From: Deltaproteobacteria bacterium
Lineage (GTDB): Bacteria > Desulfobacterota > Desulfobacteria > Desulfobacterales > SpSt-501
Direction: 5' to 3'
Assembly: GCA_016219005.1 (NCBI GenBank)
Contig: JACRCN010000040.1
Span: 1-51,730 of the forward strand
DNA: 51,730 nt
A program made the translations under genes and the position numbers. The notes under the pieces were generated by a model. It was given only the letters and a program-made list of their open reading frames with translations, was not told the DNA's origin and ran no database searches. This document shows, piece by piece, positions 16,209 through 28,744 of this stretch. Numbering within the stretch: position 1 is the stretch's first letter; every line of letters begins with the position of its first letter.

Positions 16209-17291
16209 ATGGCAAAGATCGATGCGTTTTTCAAGTTGATGCACGAGCAAGGCGCCTCGGATCTCCACCTCGTGGCCGGCCAGCCGCCGGCCCTGCGCAT
16301 CCGTGGAGAAATCGAGCGCGTCAAGTACAAGGTGCTGACCAGCGACGACCTGCGGGCCATGCTCTACGAAATTACCCCGGAGCACAAGGTCAAGGTCTTC
16401 GAGGAAACCGGGGACGTGGACTACGGCTACGAAATCCCCGGACTGGCCCGCTACCGCGCCAACTTCTTCATGCAGAAAAACGGCGTGGGCGCCGTGTTCC
16501 GGGAGATCCCCAGCACCATCATGACGGCCGAGCAGCTCGAACTGCCCGGGGTGGTATCCAAGCTGGCGATGCTGCCCCGCGGCCTGGTCCTGGTGACGGG
16601 GCCCACCGGCAGCGGCAAGTCCACTACCCTCGCCTCCGTCATCGACGTGGCCAACCGCAACCGCAAGGACCACATTATCACCGTCGAGGACCCGATCGAG
16701 TTCGTCCACCAAAGCCAGGGGTGCATCATCAACCAGCGCGAGGTCGGTCTCCACACCAAAACCTTCTCCGCCGCACTGAGGGGTGCCCTGCGCGAGGACC
16801 CGGACATCATCCTGGTGGGCGAAATGCGCGACCTCGAGACGATTTCGCTCGCGGTCGAAGCGGCCACCACGGGCCACCTCGTCTTCTCGACCCTGCACAC
16901 CTCCAGCGCGGCCAAGACCGTCGACCGGGTGATCGAGGTCTTCCCTGCCCAGGAGCAGGCGCTGATCCGCTCCACCCTGGCCGAAGGCCTGCGGGCGGTC
17001 ATCTCCCAGGTGCTCTTCAAGCGCGTCGACAAGATCGGCCGGATCGTGGCCCTGGAAATCATGATCGCCACCCCGGGCGTGCGCAACCTGATTCGCGAAG
17101 CCAAGGTCCACCAGATCCCGTCCATGATCCAGACCGGCAAGAAATACGGCATGACGCTGCTGGACGACTCGATCATGGACCTTTTCAAACGCGGCGTCAT
17201 CAGCGCCGAGGACGCCTACGCCAAATCCAACGACAAGGCGCGCTTCCGGCCGCTGCTCAGGGGCGCGCCGGTGGATTTCACGGAGGCGTGA
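16209..17291 (+). CDS. pilT: Type IV pilus retraction ATPase PilT
   Basis: A 360-residue secretion ATPase that powers pilus retraction as a cytoplasmic hexamer at the base of the pilus. Features in order: the N-terminal domain with ASDLHLVAGQPPALRIRGEI, Walker A GPTGSGKST near residue 136, the Asp box EDPIEFVHQ, the Walker B region DIILVGEMRDLETI and the His box TGHLVFSTLHT. The family C-terminal retraction motif region is present. Length is normal for PilT. It lies 36 bases after divIVA and about 100 bases before a second, divergent paralogue. Confidence 0.92.
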   Translation: MAKIDAFFKLMHEQGASDLHLVAGQPPALRIRGEIERVKYKVLTSDDLRAMLYEITPEHKVKVFEETGDVDYGYEIPGLARYRANFFMQKNGVGAVFREIPSTIMTAEQLELPGVVSKLAMLPRGLVLVTGPTGSGKSTTLASVIDVANRNRKDHIITVEDPIEFVHQSQGCIINQREVGLHTKTFSAALRGALREDPDIILVGEMRDLETISLAVEAATTGHLVFSTLHTSSAAKTVDRVIEVFPAQEQALIRSTLAEGLRAVISQVLFKRVDKIGRIVALEIMIATPGVRNLIREAKVHQIPSMIQTGKKYGMTLLDDSIMDLFKRGVISAEDAYAKSNDKARFRPLLRGAPVDFTEA

Positions 17292-17394
17292 TTCCGCATC
17301 GGAATTTCGAATCGAATACCGGCTTGAAGCCCAACCCACTTGAACTTCGGCGGATGAATCGAACGATTCGCAAGCCGCGCCAAAAGAGGGCAAA

Positions 17395-18561
17395 TTGAAA
17401 AGACAGGAAATAGACCACATCCTGGTCAAGATGCTCGACTCGCACCGTGAAGTGTCGGACCTGAACTTCACCGTCGGCAAACCCATGCAGGTGGAAAGCG
17501 CAGGCGAGCTCGTCCCCGTCGAACTCCGCAATCACATAAAGCCGCTGACGGCGTTTCAGACCGAGGTCATCGCGCTCAACCTCATCAACCAGGACCGCCG
17601 GCTGACCGAGGCCATGCTCACGACCGGCTCATGCGATCTTTCCTACGCCCTGCCCGGTAAGGCCCGTTTCCGGGTGAACATCTTCTCCCAGAGCGGCAAC
17701 TTCTCAATCGTCTGCCGCAAGCTGGAGTCCAAGATCCCGACCATCGAGGAGCGCGGGCTGCCCAAGACCTTGTACCAGATCGCCAAGGAAAAAAACGGGA
17801 TCGTCTTTGTCACCGGGGCTACGGGCTCCGGCAAGACCACCAGTCTGGCCACCATCCTGGACGAGATCAACGAAAGGCGCTCGGTGCACATCGTCACCCT
17901 GGAGGACCCGGTCGAATACCAGCATCCCCACAAGAAGTCCACCTTCAACCAGCGCGAGCTCGGGATGGACTTCGACACCTACGCCCACGGTCTGCGGGCC
18001 GCCCTTCGGCAAGCCCCCAAAGTGATCCTCGTGGGTGAAATGCGCGACCGGGAAACGGTGGAGATCGGCCTGAGCGCCGCGGAAACAGGCCACCTGGTGC
18101 TGACCACCCTGCACACCACCGACGCCGGCTCCACCATAAACCGTGTCCTGGGCATGTTCCCCAACGAGGACGAACAGCAGATCCGCATCCGGCTGGCGGA
18201 CTCTCTGCGCTATGTCGTCTGCCAGCGGCTGCTGCCCAAGGCGGGCGGCGGGCGGGTCGCCACCTTCGAGATCCTGGGCACAAGCCTGCGGGTCAAGGAC
18301 GCGATCCTCAACGGCGAGACCGAGGGCAAGACGTTCTACGACATCATGGAAGCCGGCAACGCCTTCGGAATGACCACCTTCGATCAGCACATCGTGAGCC
18401 TCTACGAGCAGGGCGAGATCACCCAGGAAACCGCCATGGCCTTTGCCTCCCACCGTGGAGCGGTGGGCCGGGGCATCGATATGATCAAGAGCGCACGGGG
18501 AGAGGCGACCACCGACATCAGCAAGCTGGAAATCGACCGCACGTACAGCAAGATGATTTAG
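17395..18561 (+). CDS. Second PilT/PilU-type twitching motility ATPase
   Basis: A 388-residue paralogue of the preceding PilT with all catalytic boxes: Walker A GATGSGKTT near residue 140, the Asp box EDPVEYQHPH, the Walker B region VILVGEMRDRETV and the His box TGHLVLTTLHT. The N-terminal domain differs (SDLNFTVGKPMQVESAGELV) and the C-terminus is longer, as in PilU-like accessory retraction ATPases, though assignment to PilU is not certain. It starts at TTG (17395) after an AGAGGG site. In model systems PilU needs PilT to work, which fits two adjacent genes. Confidence 0.85.
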   Translation: MKRQEIDHILVKMLDSHREVSDLNFTVGKPMQVESAGELVPVELRNHIKPLTAFQTEVIALNLINQDRRLTEAMLTTGSCDLSYALPGKARFRVNIFSQSGNFSIVCRKLESKIPTIEERGLPKTLYQIAKEKNGIVFVTGATGSGKTTSLATILDEINERRSVHIVTLEDPVEYQHPHKKSTFNQRELGMDFDTYAHGLRAALRQAPKVILVGEMRDRETVEIGLSAAETGHLVLTTLHTTDAGSTINRVLGMFPNEDEQQIRIRLADSLRYVVCQRLLPKAGGGRVATFEILGTSLRVKDAILNGETEGKTFYDIMEAGNAFGMTTFDQHIVSLYEQGEITQETAMAFASHRGAVGRGIDMIKSARGEATTDISKLEIDRTYSKMI

Positions 18562-18683
18562 GGCGGTGTCAGGGTTCAGTGTCATGGATGAAAGCCGGTT
18601 CCAACACGCGCTGCCATCATGGCCCGGACACGTGGACCGCATCGTCGACCGGCGGCTCCGGTTTCACTGAGGAGAGGTGCACC

Positions 18684-19328
18684 ATGGAAATCATTTGCAG
18701 CAACTGCCAAGGCAAGTTCAAAATCGCCGACGACAAAATCCCGCCGGGCAAATCTGCGTCCTTCCCCTGCCCGAAGTGCCGCACCCCCCTCACGGTCAAC
18801 AGCGAGGCCCCGGCCCCCCGGGCCAAGGTGCCCCTGAACGAAATCGACACCAGCGCCTACAACCCCACCGACCGGCCGTTTGACTTCGTCGAAGAAGAGG
18901 GTAAGACGGCGCTGGTCTGCGAGCAGCAGCCGCTGCTGCGCAAAACCATCACCGACACCCTCGAGCTGATGGAATACCAGATCACGGTGGCGGACAACGC
19001 GCGGGATGCCCTCAAGCGCATGCGCTACCATGTTTACGACATCGTGGTGGTGAATGAGGATTTCGACACCGACAACCCGGACGCCAACGGGGTCCTCATT
19101 TACCTGGAACGCCTCGGGATGTCCGTGCGGCGCAACATCTTCGTCGCCATGATCACCGGCCGCCACCGGACGATGGACAACATGACCGCCTTCATGAAAA
19201 GCGTCAACCTCATCATCAACACGAAGAACATCGAGGACTTCGGCAAGATCATGAGCCGCGGGCTGACCGACCATCTGGCCTTCTACCAGATCTACCGCGA
19301 AAAACTCAAGGAGACCGGCCGGGCCTGA
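18684..19328 (+). CDS. Zinc-ribbon plus pseudo-receiver domain protein
   Basis: This 214-residue protein has an N-terminal MJ0042-type zinc ribbon with CSNC (residues 6-9) and CPKC (29-32), a linker to about residue 70, then a receiver-like alpha/beta domain. The usual phosphorylation site is altered: strand 3 reads DIVVVNEDFD, with Asn124/Glu125 where Asp is expected; the acidic pair of strand 1 is reduced (ALVCEQQP) and the switch Lys is missing (LIINTKN). It therefore probably does not take phosphate and may act as a protein-protein adaptor. A GAGGAGAGG precedes the ATG at 18684. It lies downstream of the two pilT-like genes, which hints at a role in motility. Confidence 0.72.
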   Translation: MEIICSNCQGKFKIADDKIPPGKSASFPCPKCRTPLTVNSEAPAPRAKVPLNEIDTSAYNPTDRPFDFVEEEGKTALVCEQQPLLRKTITDTLELMEYQITVADNARDALKRMRYHVYDIVVVNEDFDTDNPDANGVLIYLERLGMSVRRNIFVAMITGRHRTMDNMTAFMKSVNLIINTKNIEDFGKIMSRGLTDHLAFYQIYREKLKETGRA

Positions 19329-19469
19329 TCCTTCTCCCTGCGGCAGCACCCGCTGATCTGCCGCTCGCCCGGCCGCGGGTGCTTGCGCCGCTTGCCCGCC
19401 TCTGCTAAAACCATCCCGCAGTAAAAGACGGCATTGCCGACGCTATTTGCCGGAACGGAGGTCTCGCCC

Positions 19470-20381
19470 ATGAAGGCCGACATTCGACCCTGCGGCGATC
19501 ATGCCTTCATGATACCGCTCACCCCGCCCTTGGACGGTTTCTCCGATTTCATCAGCGCCTGGATCGTCCAGGGGCGGCCGTCGTTTCTCGTGGACGTCGG
19601 TCCCGCCTCCACCACCGGTCAGCTGCTTACCGCGCTGGACACGCTCGGTATCGCGCGGTTGGACTACATTCTTCTGACCCACATTCACCTCGACCACGCC
19701 GGGGCGATCGGCCAGGTCTCCGCCAGGTTCCCCCAGGCCCGGATCGTCTGCCACGAGAACGGCATCCCCCACCTGGTTGACCCGACCCAGCTGTGGGAGG
19801 GCACCCGGAGAATCCTGGGTGCCGTGGCCGACGCTTACGGTCCGCTCGATCCTGTGCCGCCGGAGCGCTTCGTCCCGGCGCAGGACTTTGCCGCGGACGG
19901 CATCGCGGCGCTCATTACACCCGGCCATTCCCCGCATCATGTCAGCTATGTCACCCCGGCATGCCTGTTCGCCGGCGAGGCCTGCGGCGTATGGTACCGT
20001 TTCGCCGGAGGCCGCGAGTACATGCGACCGGCCACCCCGCCCAGGTTCTTCATGAACGCAGCGCTCGCGAGCATCGACGCCCTCATCGCCTGCGCCCCGA
20101 CGCGCATGGGGGTCGGCCACTTCGGCATGATCGAGGATGGGGCGGCGCTGCTGACCCGCCACCGTGCGCAACTGGTATTTTGGGACAAATGGATGAGGGA
20201 TCGCATCGGCGGGCCGACCGGGGATGCGGCGGTTCAGCGCTGCATGGAGGGGCTTCTGGCCGAGGACCCGTTGCTATCGGCTCTCGACCAGTTTCCGCCG
20301 CCGGCGCAGAAGCGGGAGAAATACTTCTTGGGCAACAGCATCAACGGGTTTCTGGGATGGGTATCCGCGCAAAAGAGCTGA
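19470..20381 (+). CDS. Metallo-beta-lactamase fold hydrolase
   Basis: A 303-residue hydrolase with the metal-binding signature HIHLDHAG near residue 78, further His residues in ITPGHSPHHVSY, FAGEACGVW, and a last His in VGHFGMIEDG. These make up the usual two-metal site. The N-terminal strands (FISAWIVQGRPSFLVDVGPA) match glyoxalase II-like and related thioesterase subgroups, but the substrate is unknown. The ATG at 19470 is preferred because CGGAGG lies about 8 bases upstream; the frame stays open to 19434. It stands alone, with a palindromic repeat after it and folP converging. Confidence 0.82.
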   Translation: MKADIRPCGDHAFMIPLTPPLDGFSDFISAWIVQGRPSFLVDVGPASTTGQLLTALDTLGIARLDYILLTHIHLDHAGAIGQVSARFPQARIVCHENGIPHLVDPTQLWEGTRRILGAVADAYGPLDPVPPERFVPAQDFAADGIAALITPGHSPHHVSYVTPACLFAGEACGVWYRFAGGREYMRPATPPRFFMNAALASIDALIACAPTRMGVGHFGMIEDGAALLTRHRAQLVFWDKWMRDRIGGPTGDAAVQRCMEGLLAEDPLLSALDQFPPPAQKREKYFLGNSINGFLGWVSAQKS

Positions 20382-20420
20382 GCGGATAGGTCGTTGGGTT
20401 ATGATTGACGGGGGAGAGGG

Positions 20421-20500
20421 AACTGCGAAATACGCGAAATGGGCAGCCAAGCTGTTGTTTGCGCTTCGTTCATCAAGGCACTTTCGCGCATTCCGCAGTT
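20421..20500. repeat. 19-bp imperfect inverted repeat between convergent genes
   Basis: AACTGCGAAATACGCGAAA (20421-20439) faces TTTCGCGCATTCCGCAGTT (20482-20500), pairing at 17 of 19 positions with the two mismatches able to form G-U pairs, across a 42-base loop. A short A run follows on the plus strand. It lies between the convergent hydrolase and folP genes. It could act as a transcription stop or mRNA stabiliser, or be a small non-autonomous element. Confidence 0.6.
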
Positions 20501-20557
20501 AAAAATGATTTCAGATAGCTGAGCCGTAACGATTTTTTAACCCAACACCCCGGTCAT

Positions 20558-21432
20558 TCAACAATTCACAATCGCATCCACCACCTTGCACGTCGCCGCA
20601 GTATTGCCCACATCGTGCACGCGCACGATGTGGGCGCCGTTGAGGATGGCCGCCGCCACCGCGGCCTGGGTGCCGATCGCCACCATCGGAGCGTCCGGGG
20701 CAATGTCGCTTTCTCCGGTTTTTGCGACGAGCCGACGGATGAAGGCTTTGCGGGAGGGGCCGACCAGGATGGGCATGTCCAGAGCGGCAAGCTCAGCCAG
20801 GTGGTGGATCAACTGCAGGTTGTGCGCCGAGGTTTTTCCGAAGCCGATCCCCGGGTCCGCGATGAGCATCGATCGCGGAACCCCCTGCGCCTCAGCCGCG
20901 GCGGCGGCAGCCTGCAGAAAATCCCGAATCTCGCCGATCAGGTCATCATAGCCGGGGGCGACCTGCATGGTCCGGGGTTCGCCCTGCATGTGCATCAGGA
21001 AGAGGGGCGCCCCGAACTCCGCCGCCACGGCCGCCACGGACGGATCTCTCCGGAGCGCGGAGATGTCGTTCACCATGGCCGCACCCACCTCGAGCGCCCG
21101 CCGTGCGACGACGCCCCGGGTGGTGTCGATGCTGATGGGCGCCGACACCCGCTGCGCCAGCTCGGCAATCACCGGCACCACGCGGCGGATTTCTTCCTCG
21201 GCCGCCACCGGTTCGGAAAAGGGCCGGGTCGACTCCCCGCCGATATCGATGATGTCCGCCCCCTCGGCCGCCAGCCTCTCGCCCTGCGCCACGGCCGCCG
21301 CCGGATCCAAAAAGAGACCGCCGTCCGAAAATGAGTCCGGCGTCACGTTCAGGATCCCCATGATGCAGGTCCGGCGGCCCAATTCGAGGACATGTCGGCC
21401 CCATTCGAGCCGGTAGGCCTTCCGGAGCCGCA

Positions 21433-21433
<1 letters not shown>
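20558..21433 (-). CDS. folP: Dihydropteroate synthase
   Basis: A 291-residue TIM-barrel enzyme that joins p-aminobenzoate to the pterin pyrophosphate in folate synthesis, the sulphonamide target. Diagnostic motifs are MGILNVTPDSFSDGG near residue 25, DIGGESTRPF, PISIDTTRG and MVNDISALR, then DPGIGFGKT. The C-terminal HIVRVHDV supplies the last substrate contact. The start ATG shares one base with the ftsH stop (TGATG at 21435-21431), so folP is translationally coupled behind ftsH, a gene order common in this phylum. Confidence 0.95.
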
Positions 21434-23322
<1,889 letters not shown>

Positions 23323-23505
23323 AACGGATTACCTCCTAAGGCTGTGGGGCAAGTCCAGGATATAGGACATAACGAGCCAAGTATTTCGTATCTGGCTTAA
23401 AAATTCAAGTGCCAAATTGGGCAGCGGTGCAGCGCACCCCCTTTGGGAGGGCCGGCATGCAAACAAAACGGGTCTGCGCGTGACGGTTTACATGATGTGA
23501 CAGGC

Positions 23506-23635
23506 TGTTGAAAAACAAGCATCAGGCCGTCAGCCAAGGCGTGCGGCGTTTTGGAAAACGCTGCCTAATATGTGAACATTTACAAAAGCCGTGCAATGCC
23601 GGTTCCCGGCCTCCCTCAGGCGCGGTTTTTCAACG
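23506..23635. repeat. Palindromic dispersed repeat, copy 1 (MITE-like)
   Basis: This 130-base element opens TGTTGAAAAAC (23506-23516) and closes GTTTTTCAACG (23625-23635), 10 of 11 bases inverted. The body (CAAGCATCAGGCCGTCA, AAGGCGTGCGGCG, CATTTACAAAAGCCG) matches the copy at 41581 along nearly its whole length. It fills much of the 349-base gap between tilS and ftsH; no gene is seen in the rest of that gap. No transposase is encoded, so it is a non-autonomous or RNA/DNA-hairpin repeat. Confidence 0.82.
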
Positions 23636-23671
23636 CCTTGGTTTGGTAAGGCAGGCGATGGTAATCACTGC

Positions 23672-25123
23672 CTACTGTTTCGCAAGAAAAAGCTCCGCCT
23701 TGAGCACCCGATGTGTCTGCCGGCTCAACCCGGCCCGGCCGTCCAGACGGTGGCCGGCGACCCACAGGAGCCGGCCGCGGCTGATGAGCAGCGGGCAGCG
23801 GCGACGATCTTCCCGGCGGACCTTGTGGTCGATGAAGTACTTTTTGAGCTTTTGGGTGCCGGCCAGGCCCAGGGGCGAAAACCGGTCTCCCGGACGGAAA
23901 TTGCGGACCATCACGGGAAATTCGACGGCCGCCATGTCCATGTAGACCGTCTGCGGGCTGCGGCCGGCAAGCTCCGGGATCGCGGCGGCGGCCACCTCGG
24001 ACAGGCGGATGCAATCCCCGGTTTCCAGGATCGTCAGGCCGCCGCAGCCGGCCAGGCGGTACTCGAAGTCATGCGGCGCTTCATCGGGCAGAGGCCGGCC
24101 GCTTACGCCTTCCGACCGCGAGACGATGATCTCGTCCCCCTGGCGGCGCACATGGACACGACCCGGCAGGTGCAGGGGGCCGGCGTCCGTGGTGCGCCTC
24201 ACCAGATCGAGCACCTGCTCGACATGGTCGAAGGCGACGCGGCGCAGATCATGCTTGACCTGGATGAGCGCCTTGCGGACGACCCGGCGGGCGGCAGCGA
24301 GCGGCAGCCGGCCGAGCGCGGGCGCCGAAAGGCCGACACGGCCCTCCCCGTCGGCCGTGAGCAGACTTCCGTAAATCGGCTCGACCAGGCTGTCGAGCCA
24401 CTCTTCCTCGGCCCTCAGGATGAGAGCGGTGCGGCTGAGAACGGCCCGCATCCCCGGGTGGTAGTCGCGTTCCAGATCCGGAATCAAACGGTGACGGATT
24501 CGGTTGCGAAGAAAGGTGCTGTCCGTGTTCGTGGGATCGCTCACGTACGCAATCCCCCGGGTTCGAAGGTACTCCGCGATGTCGGAGCGGGTGGCGAAGA
24601 TCAGGGGCCGGATGGTGATCCCGGCGCGGACGGCCGGAATGCCGGCGAGTCCCAGCCGCCCGCTGCCGCGCAGCAGATGCAGGAGCAGTGTCTCGGCATT
24701 GTCGTCCGCATGATGGCCAAGAGCGATCTTCGCATAACCGTTGGCAGCACACACCTCCTCGAAAAATGCGTAACGGACCTGCCGGGCCGCCTCTTCGAGA
24801 GACAGTCGGCAACGCGCCTGCCGGGCCCGGACGTCGGCCCGGTGCCCATGAAACGGCAGACCCAGGTCTCCGGCCAGCTGCCGGACGAATTCCTCGTCCC
24901 GGTCGGCACTGTCGCGCAGCTGATGGTTAAGATGGGCAATACCGAGATGCAGGCGGCGGGCCGGCGCCCGATCAAGCAGCAGGTGCAACAGCGCGACCGA
25001 GTCCGGCCCCCCGGAAACACCGATCAGAACGGATTCGCCTTCCGCGATGAGGCTGAGCTTCGTCAGGGCCGCGTCCACGAGCCGGTCCAGCCGGCTAAAG
25101 TCGGCCGATGCCTGCCTGGTCAT
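23672..25123 (-). CDS. tilS: tRNA(Ile)-lysidine synthetase
   Basis: A 483-residue enzyme that puts lysine on C34 of tRNA-Ile(CAU) so that it reads AUA. The PP-loop ATP site is VSGGPDSVALLHLL near residue 35. The catalytic domain continues with AHLNHQLR, ALGHHADDNAETLLL and TNTDSTFLRNRIRH, all typical of TilS. C-terminal substrate-binding domains (about 220-480) contain FRPGDRFSPLG and KLKKYFIDHKV, a strong family marker. Length is normal. It lies upstream of ftsH-folP on the same strand. Confidence 0.93.
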   Translation of the reverse strand: MTRQASADFSRLDRLVDAALTKLSLIAEGESVLIGVSGGPDSVALLHLLLDRAPARRLHLGIAHLNHQLRDSADRDEEFVRQLAGDLGLPFHGHRADVRARQARCRLSLEEAARQVRYAFFEEVCAANGYAKIALGHHADDNAETLLLHLLRGSGRLGLAGIPAVRAGITIRPLIFATRSDIAEYLRTRGIAYVSDPTNTDSTFLRNRIRHRLIPDLERDYHPGMRAVLSRTALILRAEEEWLDSLVEPIYGSLLTADGEGRVGLSAPALGRLPLAAARRVVRKALIQVKHDLRRVAFDHVEQVLDLVRRTTDAGPLHLPGRVHVRRQGDEIIVSRSEGVSGRPLPDEAPHDFEYRLAGCGGLTILETGDCIRLSEVAAAAIPELAGRSPQTVYMDMAAVEFPVMVRNFRPGDRFSPLGLAGTQKLKKYFIDHKVRREDRRRCPLLISRGRLLWVAGHRLDGRAGLSRQTHRVLKAELFLAKQ

Positions 25124-25287
25124 ATTCCATGCTCACGAAAGATTCTGTTTCGAGGTTCATGCAACCGGTCCCGGCGGTCGGGGCGCGAGAACGCCTGGCC
25201 CATTGATGCGCTTCGATAAATATGTTACCCCCGTTTACAAGTCAACCTGCGGCAGGTTGCCCGACGCGCGCAGCACAACCTTTCCCC

Positions 25288-25315
25288 TTGAAAAAAAGAG
25301 CCAATGGAGTATGGT
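25288..25315 (+). promoter_or_regulatory. Putative promoter of the SRP RNA gene
   Basis: TTGAAA (25288-25293) is followed after 16 bases by TATGGT (25310-25315). It is the only promoter-like pair in the 270 bases before the RNA and points the right way. If it is used, the transcript would start near 25322, about 70 bases upstream of the paired SRP RNA body. Confidence 0.45.
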
Positions 25316-25394
25316 AGTCTTGGAAAGTGCAACAGCAGGCAGCCAACGGTTGCCTGTGAGCACACCTCCCCCATGCCAGGCTCAACGGCCACGC

Positions 25395-25557
25395 CAAGGG
25401 TTCCAGCAAGGGCTCCCGGATCCACCCGGCCGGTCGCCACGCAACAGACGGTCGCGAACCTCGTCAGGTCCGGAAGGAAGCAGCGATAAGTGACGCAGGC
25501 TGTGTCGTGCTCCGTTACCGGTTGCCGGTGTTCCGGGGGCCCTTTCTGGGACCCTTG
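25395..25557 (+). ncRNA. ffs: Signal recognition particle RNA (4.5S-like)
   Basis: The universally conserved apical domain that binds Ffh is unmistakable: GTCAGGTCCGGAAGGAAGCA, followed by GCGATAAG, at about 25460-25488. The flanks fold into one long hairpin: CAAGGGTTCCAGCAAGGGC at the 5' side pairs with GCCCTTTCTGGGACCCTTG at the 3' side. The pairing defines about 163 bases, longer than the 114-base E. coli RNA. The exact 5' end is uncertain because the promoter candidate lies further upstream. The RNA guides ribosomes making membrane proteins to FtsY. Confidence 0.9.
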
Positions 25558-25642
25558 ACGTGAGTGAATAGCCCACCGCCCGCATCCCCCATCTGCCCAG
25601 TAAGCACCTAATTATCCCGGTAAAAAGCCTGGTCTCTTTTTC

Positions 25643-25670
25643 TTGACAGACGGACAGACTGCCTTATGTT
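25643..25670 (+). promoter_or_regulatory. Putative promoter of grpE-dnaK
   Basis: TTGACA (25643-25648) and TATGTT (25665-25670) are 16 bases apart, 41 bases before the grpE ATG. No CIRCE inverted repeat and no sigma-32 pattern (CTTGAA with CCCAT) is visible, so heat control, if any, works by another route. Confidence 0.5.
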
Positions 25671-25710
25671 TGTCCACGAATTACTGGGAGGAACTGGAGA
25701 TCGTTGCATC

Positions 25711-26334
25711 ATGCCTGAATCCAAGCGGATCAAAATCGTGACCGAAGCGGACGATGTTCCGGCGGCTGCTGATGCGGCACCCGAGGAAACGGCGCCAGCG
25801 GACACATCCGGGCAGCCCCATGCGCCGACCGCTGAAGAACGCATCCGGGATTTGGAAGACAGGCTTGCCGCCAAGGAGAAGGAATACGACGAAACCCGCG
25901 ACCAGTTGCTGCGGGTGTCCGCCGAATTCGAAAACTACCGGAAACGCACGGCCCGGGAGATGGACGATTTCCGCAAGTATGCCGTTCAATCCCTTCTCAA
26001 GGAAATGCTTTCGGCCGTGGATCACATCGAGCTCGCCATCCAGGCCTCGGCTTCCAACTCCGCGCCGGATAAAAAACTGGCCGAAGGCCTGAGCCTGACC
26101 CTCAAGGAACTGCTCCGCATTTTCGAGAAATTCAAGGTGATGCCCATCGCGGCCGTGGGAAAGCCCTTCAACCCGGAATACCACGAGGCGATCCTGCGCG
26201 AGGAGTCCGACGAACTCGCGGAAAACACCGTGCTGCGCGAGATGCAGAAGGGATACATGATCGGCAGCCGACTGCTGCGGCCGGCGCTGGTGGTGGTGGC
26301 CGCCCCCCGGGATGCGGCCCGGCAATCAGCCTAG
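25711..26334 (+). CDS. grpE: DnaK nucleotide exchange factor GrpE
   Basis: A 207-residue co-chaperone that releases ADP from DnaK. After an acidic, low-complexity N-terminus, residues 45-105 form the long dimerising helix (RIRDLEDRLAAKEKEYDETR, SAEFENYRKRTARE). The C-terminal beta domain includes KPFNPEYHEAI and GYMIGSRLLRPALVVV, the GrpE signature. The ATG at 25711 follows GGAACTGGAGA; the frame is open upstream to 25666. It is followed by dnaK after 78 bases, the usual order without an hrcA gene in view. Confidence 0.93.
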   Translation: MPESKRIKIVTEADDVPAAADAAPEETAPADTSGQPHAPTAEERIRDLEDRLAAKEKEYDETRDQLLRVSAEFENYRKRTAREMDDFRKYAVQSLLKEMLSAVDHIELAIQASASNSAPDKKLAEGLSLTLKELLRIFEKFKVMPIAAVGKPFNPEYHEAILREESDELAENTVLREMQKGYMIGSRLLRPALVVVAAPRDAARQSA

Positions 26335-26412
26335 CACAACCCGGCTCAGTGGCACCGGGCAATGATACGCCAAAATAGATTCGAACCGTAAGAACCAAGG
26401 AGGGTACAGGGT

Positions 26413-28341
<1,929 letters not shown>

Positions 28342-28365
28342 CAGGCGCGCCCGGCCTTGACCATG

Positions 28366-28397
28366 ATCCCGCGGGGCCACCCCGCGGGATTTTTTTT
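28366..28397 (+). terminator. Intrinsic terminator of grpE-dnaK
   Basis: ATCCCGCGGGG (28366-28376) pairs perfectly with CCCCGCGGGAT (28380-28390) across a three-base loop, followed by a run of seven further T. It lies 24 bases after the dnaK stop. Confidence 0.93.
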
Positions 28398-28466
28398 CGG
28401 GGGGGCCTGCGTGCAACGACATCCCCGGCGGGCCAATTGCCGGGAAGTGCAACGGAGGTGGCCAGC

Positions 28467-28640
28467 ATGAACACAGAGAAGACCGACCGGGATGAAGTGG
28501 ATGCACTCTGCAAGGAGTGCGGTCACGCGTTCAAGGTCTTTGTCGACCGGGTGACGCATAGCGACCCGGCGTCATTGGAGGACATACCCGGTGTCGAGTG
28601 CCCGGTCTGCGGTTGCGGCAAGTGCCGGATCGGCAGGTGA
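28467..28640 (+). CDS. Small zinc-ribbon protein
   Basis: A 57-residue protein with CKEC (residues 15-18) and CPVC (47-50) pairs, followed by a further CGKC, which suggests one zinc ribbon. No other domain is present. ACGGAGG precedes the ATG at 28467. It resembles short stand-alone zinc-ribbon proteins found in anaerobes, with no known function. It follows the dnaK terminator, so it is probably transcribed separately, perhaps with the universal stress protein downstream. Confidence 0.62.
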   Translation: MNTEKTDRDEVDALCKECGHAFKVFVDRVTHSDPASLEDIPGVECPVCGCGKCRIGR

Positions 28641-28744
28641 GCCGGGCGATCGGCCGGACATGCGCCGCGCCTTTACAACGGCGGGGCGATAGTTAGATTT
28701 ACGGCACGATCAAAAATCGTTCGCCGCAAAAGGGAGGTTCGACC

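Noticed and set aside
15999-17531. 510-codon minus-strand frame across divIVA and pilT
   Set aside because: It is antisense to strongly recognised genes, low in complexity and without a ribosome-binding site.
25225-25440. Short ORFs overlapping the SRP RNA region
   Set aside because: They lie within or antisense to the structured RNA and lack ribosome-binding sites and motifs.
25558-25710. CIRCE or sigma-32 control site before grpE
   Set aside because: Neither the CIRCE inverted repeat nor a CTTGAA/CCCAT pair is present; only a sigma-70-like pair is seen.
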